Assembly: GCF_030159255.1 (NCBI RefSeq)
Contig: NZ_BSCT01000002.1
Location: forward strand, 124,001 to 188,000
Reading direction: 5' to 3'
DNA: 64,000 bases
Origin: Bradyrhizobium sp. SSBR45G
GTDB lineage: Bacteria > Pseudomonadota > Alphaproteobacteria > Rhizobiales > Xanthobacteraceae
Below, one piece after another: positions 61,688 to 64,000 of the stretch. The number at the start of each line of letters is the position of its first letter. The first letter of the stretch is position 1. A program made the position numbers and the translations under genes. The notes under the pieces are model-generated. The model made no database searches, was not told where the DNA came from, and saw only the letters and a program-made list of their open reading frames with translations.

Positions 61688-63046
61688 ATGCAGGTCACAG
61701 AAACCTTGTCGGAAGGCTTGAAGCACGAGTTCCAGATCAGCGTTCCCGCGGCGGATCTCGACGCCAAGGCGGATGCCAAGCTGGTCGACCTGAAGGACAA
61801 GGTCCGCATCAACGGCTTCCGTCCCGGCAAGGTTCCGGTCGCGCATCTGAAGAAGATCTACGGCAAGTCGGTCATGGCCGAGACCATCGACCAGACCATC
61901 CGCGACACCAACACCCAGATCTTCACCGAGCGCGGCTTCCGCCTGGCGACCGAGCCGAAGGTGACGATGCCGACCGAGGAGGCCGAGGTCGAGAAAATCC
62001 TCTCCGGCCAGTCGGACCTCACCTACACCGTGGCCGTCGAGGTCGTGCCCGCGATCACGCTCGCCGACTTCAAGGCCTTCTCGGTGGAGAAGCCGGTCGC
62101 CGACATCACGGACGCCGATGTCGACGAGGCGATCAAGCGCCTGGCCGACGCCAACCGCAGCTACGCGGCCAAGGCCGAGGGCGCGAAGGCCGAGAGCGGC
62201 GACCGCGTGAAGATCAACTTCAAGGGGACGATCGATGGCGTCGCCTTCGACGGCGGCACCGGTGAAGGCATCGACGTCGTGATCGGCTCGAACACCTTCA
62301 TCCCGGGCTTCGAGGATCAGCTGACCGGCATCGGTGTCGGCGAGACGCGCACGCTGAAGGTCTCGTTCCCGACCAACTATCTCAACAACGATCTGGCCGG
62401 AAAGGCTGCGGAGTTCGAGACCACGGCGACCGCGATCGAGGCGCCCGAAGCGAAGGTGGTCGACGACGAGTTCGCCAAGACGCTCGGCCTCGAATCGCTC
62501 GACAAGCTGAAGCAGTTGATGCGCGACCGTCTCGCCGGCGAGTTCAACCAGGCGACCCGCCAGCGCGTGAAGCGCGCGCTGCTCGACCGTCTCGACGAGA
62601 CCCACAAGTTCGATGCGCCGCCGTCGCTGATCGACGAGGAGTTCAACCTGATGTGGAACTCGGTCAAGGCCGAGATGGACTCCAGCGGCAAGACCTTCGC
62701 CGACGAGAACACCACCGAGGACAAGGCGAAGGAAGAGTACCGCACGATCGCCGATCGGCGCGTGCGCCTCGGCCTCGTGCTCTCCGAGATCGGCGAGAAG
62801 AACAAGATCACCGTGACCGACGACGAGGTCAGCCGCGCCGTGATCGAGCGGGCGCGCTCGATGCCGGGCCGCGAGAAGGAGGTCTGGGACTTCTATCGCA
62901 GCAACCCGCAGGCGCTCGCGCAGCTGCGCGCGCCGATCTACGAGGACAAGGTCGTCGACTTCATCCTCGAGCTTGCCAACGTGACCGAGAAGAAGGTCTC
63001 CAAGGACGAGCTGTTCAAGGACGACGACAGCGACAAGGCGGCCTGA
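61688..63046 (+). CDS. tig: Trigger factor
   Basis: A 452-residue ribosome-associated chaperone. The N-terminal domain has the ribosome-docking signature NGFRPGKVP (residues 42-50). The FKBP-type PPIase domain spans about 165-250 ([35 protein letters not shown]). The C-terminal helical arms follow ([35 protein letters not shown]). The acidic tail ends DDDSDKAA. The ribosome site GGAAGAA is close to the ATG. It precedes clpP, the usual tig-clpP-clpX order. Confidence 0.97.
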   Translation: MQVTETLSEGLKHEFQISVPAADLDAKADAKLVDLKDKVRINGFRPGKVPVAHLKKIYGKSVMAETIDQTIRDTNTQIFTERGFRLATEPKVTMPTEEAEVEKILSGQSDLTYTVAVEVVPAITLADFKAFSVEKPVADITDADVDEAIKRLADANRSYAAKAEGAKAESGDRVKINFKGTIDGVAFDGGTGEGIDVVIGSNTFIPGFEDQLTGIGVGETRTLKVSFPTNYLNNDLAGKAAEFETTATAIEAPEAKVVDDEFAKTLGLESLDKLKQLMRDRLAGEFNQATRQRVKRALLDRLDETHKFDAPPSLIDEEFNLMWNSVKAEMDSSGKTFADENTTEDKAKEEYRTIADRRVRLGLVLSEIGEKNKITVTDDEVSRAVIERARSMPGREKEVWDFYRSNPQALAQLRAPIYEDKVVDFILELANVTEKKVSKDELFKDDDSDKAA

Positions 63047-63344
63047 TCGGGGCACCTCTGGTCGGGTTCGCGACATCAGCGCATGATTAAGGTTGACCGG
63101 CAAAAGCGCCGGTCAGCCTGGTTCCGACGCTGGCCGCCGCCGCGGGAATCAGCTTGAACAGGGCAACGACCTCGCTCGCGGTTGGCCAGAGGACCCGGTC
63201 TTGTCACCGGGAAATTGGTCCATATCTGTGGGCTCGGTCTTGAAGTTCTGCATCACGGGGCCACTGTCCGTCGCTGCTCGTTGAACGAGCCTCACCTGCG
63301 GCGGCCGGTCGTCTTCAACTGCTGGTCCAACCCTTGGGTGATTC
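63047..63344. other. tig-clpP intergenic region
   Basis: 298 bases. A hairpin TGACCGGC/GCCGGTCA at 63094-63115 (6-base loop, no T-run) follows tig. A candidate heat-shock promoter precedes clpP. No gene seen. Confidence 0.5.
63200..63227 (+). promoter_or_regulatory. Candidate sigma-32 (RpoH) promoter of clpP
   Basis: CTTG, 17 bases and CATATCT, against the alphaproteobacterial RpoH consensus CTTG-N17/18-CYTATNT, one mismatch. It lies 118 bases before the clpP start. Heat induction of clpP would be expected. Confidence 0.4.
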
Positions 63345-63977
63345 ATGCGCGATCCCGTCGAAACCTATATGAACCTTGTGCCCATGGTGGTCGAGCAGAC
63401 CAACCGCGGTGAGCGCGCCTACGACATCTTCTCGCGCCTCCTGAAGGAGCGCATCATCTTCGTGACCGGTCCGGTCGAGGACGGCATGGCGACCCTGATC
63501 GTCGCGCAGCTGCTGTTCCTCGAGGCCGAGAACCCGAAGAAGGAAATCGCGATGTACATCAACTCGCCGGGCGGCGTGGTGACGTCGGGCCTCGCGATCT
63601 ACGACACGATGCAGTTCATCCGTCCGGCGGTGTCGACGCTGTGCACGGGCCAGGCGGCGTCGATGGGCTCGCTGCTGCTCTGCGCCGGCCACAAGGACAT
63701 GCGCTTCTCGCTGCCGAATTCGCGCATCATGGTGCACCAGCCGTCCGGCGGCTTCCAGGGCCAGGCGACCGACATCATGCTGCACGCCCAGGAAATCCTG
63801 AACCTGAAGAAGCGGCTCAACGAGATCTACGTCAAGCACACCGGGCAGCCCTACAAGTCGATCGAGGATGCGCTGGAACGCGACAAATTCCTCACCGCGG
63901 AAGCCGCCCAGGAGTTCGGCCTGATCGACAAGGTGATCGACAAGCGGCCGGAAGATCCGTCGGCCATGGGCAAGTGA
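63345..63977 (+). CDS. clpP: ATP-dependent Clp protease proteolytic subunit
   Basis: A 210-residue serine peptidase forming the tetradecameric chamber served by ClpX/ClpA. The triad is S106 (TGQAASMGS), H131 ([17 protein letters not shown]) and D180 ([12 protein letters not shown]). The oxyanion region [15 protein letters not shown] is near residue 73. The short N-terminal propeptide [13 protein letters not shown] is typical. ATG 63345 has only a weak ribosome site. clpX would be expected just beyond the window. Confidence 0.98.
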   Translation: MRDPVETYMNLVPMVVEQTNRGERAYDIFSRLLKERIIFVTGPVEDGMATLIVAQLLFLEAENPKKEIAMYINSPGGVVTSGLAIYDTMQFIRPAVSTLCTGQAASMGSLLLCAGHKDMRFSLPNSRIMVHQPSGGFQGQATDIMLHAQEILNLKKRLNEIYVKHTGQPYKSIEDALERDKFLTAEAAQEFGLIDKVIDKRPEDPSAMGK

Positions 63978-64000
63978 GCCGACGCGAGTAAGACGAGGCC

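Overview
The window is a high-GC alphaproteobacterial chromosome segment, most likely from a Bradyrhizobium (Rhizobiales). The reasons are the glnB-glnA pair with a -24/-12 promoter, the tRNA-Leu/tig/clpP order, a GcrA-family regulator, a DUF2842 protein beside heme A synthase, and many short palindromic repeats of the kind scattered through Bradyrhizobium genomes. No prophage, complete insertion sequence or CRISPR array was seen. The assignment rests on gene content read by eye, not on a database search.

Layout. 1-5.5 kb: a minus-strand BMP-family ABC importer operon with a biuret amidohydrolase gene inside it. 5.7-9.6 kb: a 51-residue membrane protein, an SDR oxidoreductase, a DUF559 endonuclease gene between perfect 43-bp inverted repeats, a GcrA-like regulator and a gene-poor stretch with repeats and an odd G18/C22 run. 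9.6-16.9 kb: formamidase-like enzyme, DUF218 protein, TPR/glycosyltransferase-like protein, DUF169 protein and a tandem pair of saccharopine-dehydrogenase-like reductases. 16.9-26.3 kb: an exopolysaccharide block (Wzy-type ligase, sugar-phosphate transferase, GT4, Wzc/GumC-like protein, CelD-like acetyltransferase, NodB-like deacetylase). 26.3-29.4 kb: DUF2842, ctaA, then a small islet with a BrnT/BrnA-like toxin-antitoxin pair, an HTH antitoxin-like protein and a frameshifted HsdR tail. 29.5-33.8 kb: amino-acid-type binding protein, LysR regulator, RraA-like aldolase and three small hypothetical or secreted proteins. 34-37.7 kb: metY, CoA-binding protein, enoyl-CoA hydratase and PaaI thioesterase. 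37.9-38.9 kb: rplM-rpsI with promoter and terminator. 39-46.6 kb: Tat-exported metallophosphoesterase, diguanylate cyclase, small monooxygenase-fold protein, HD protein, MFS transporter and M20 amidohydrolase. 46.6-49.2 kb: a lower-GC islet with a 34-residue exported peptide and an unrecognised 738-residue membrane protein. 49.5-54.3 kb: AI-2E transporter family protein, class I amidotransferase, and a family I.5-type lipase between two paralogous secreted proteins. 54.6-58.7 kb: glnA, glnB and nnr. 58.8-61.3 kb: a mandelate racemase homologue and a multicopper-oxidase-fold protein lacking copper ligands. 61.4-64 kb: tRNA-Leu(TAG), tig, clpP.

How the genes fit together. Nitrogen handling appears twice: the biuret importer/hydrolase operon with a near-consensus -24/-12 element, and glnB-glnA with a better one. 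The polysaccharide block supplies initiation, glycosyl transfer, polymerisation, length control and modification. tig and clpP form the usual folding and proteolysis pair, with a possible heat-shock promoter before clpP.

The most unusual items are the DUF559 cassette, the lipase flanked by paralogues, the 46.6-49.2 kb islet, and several proteins with degenerate active sites (copper oxidase fold, tyrosine-kinase-like domain, NodB domain).
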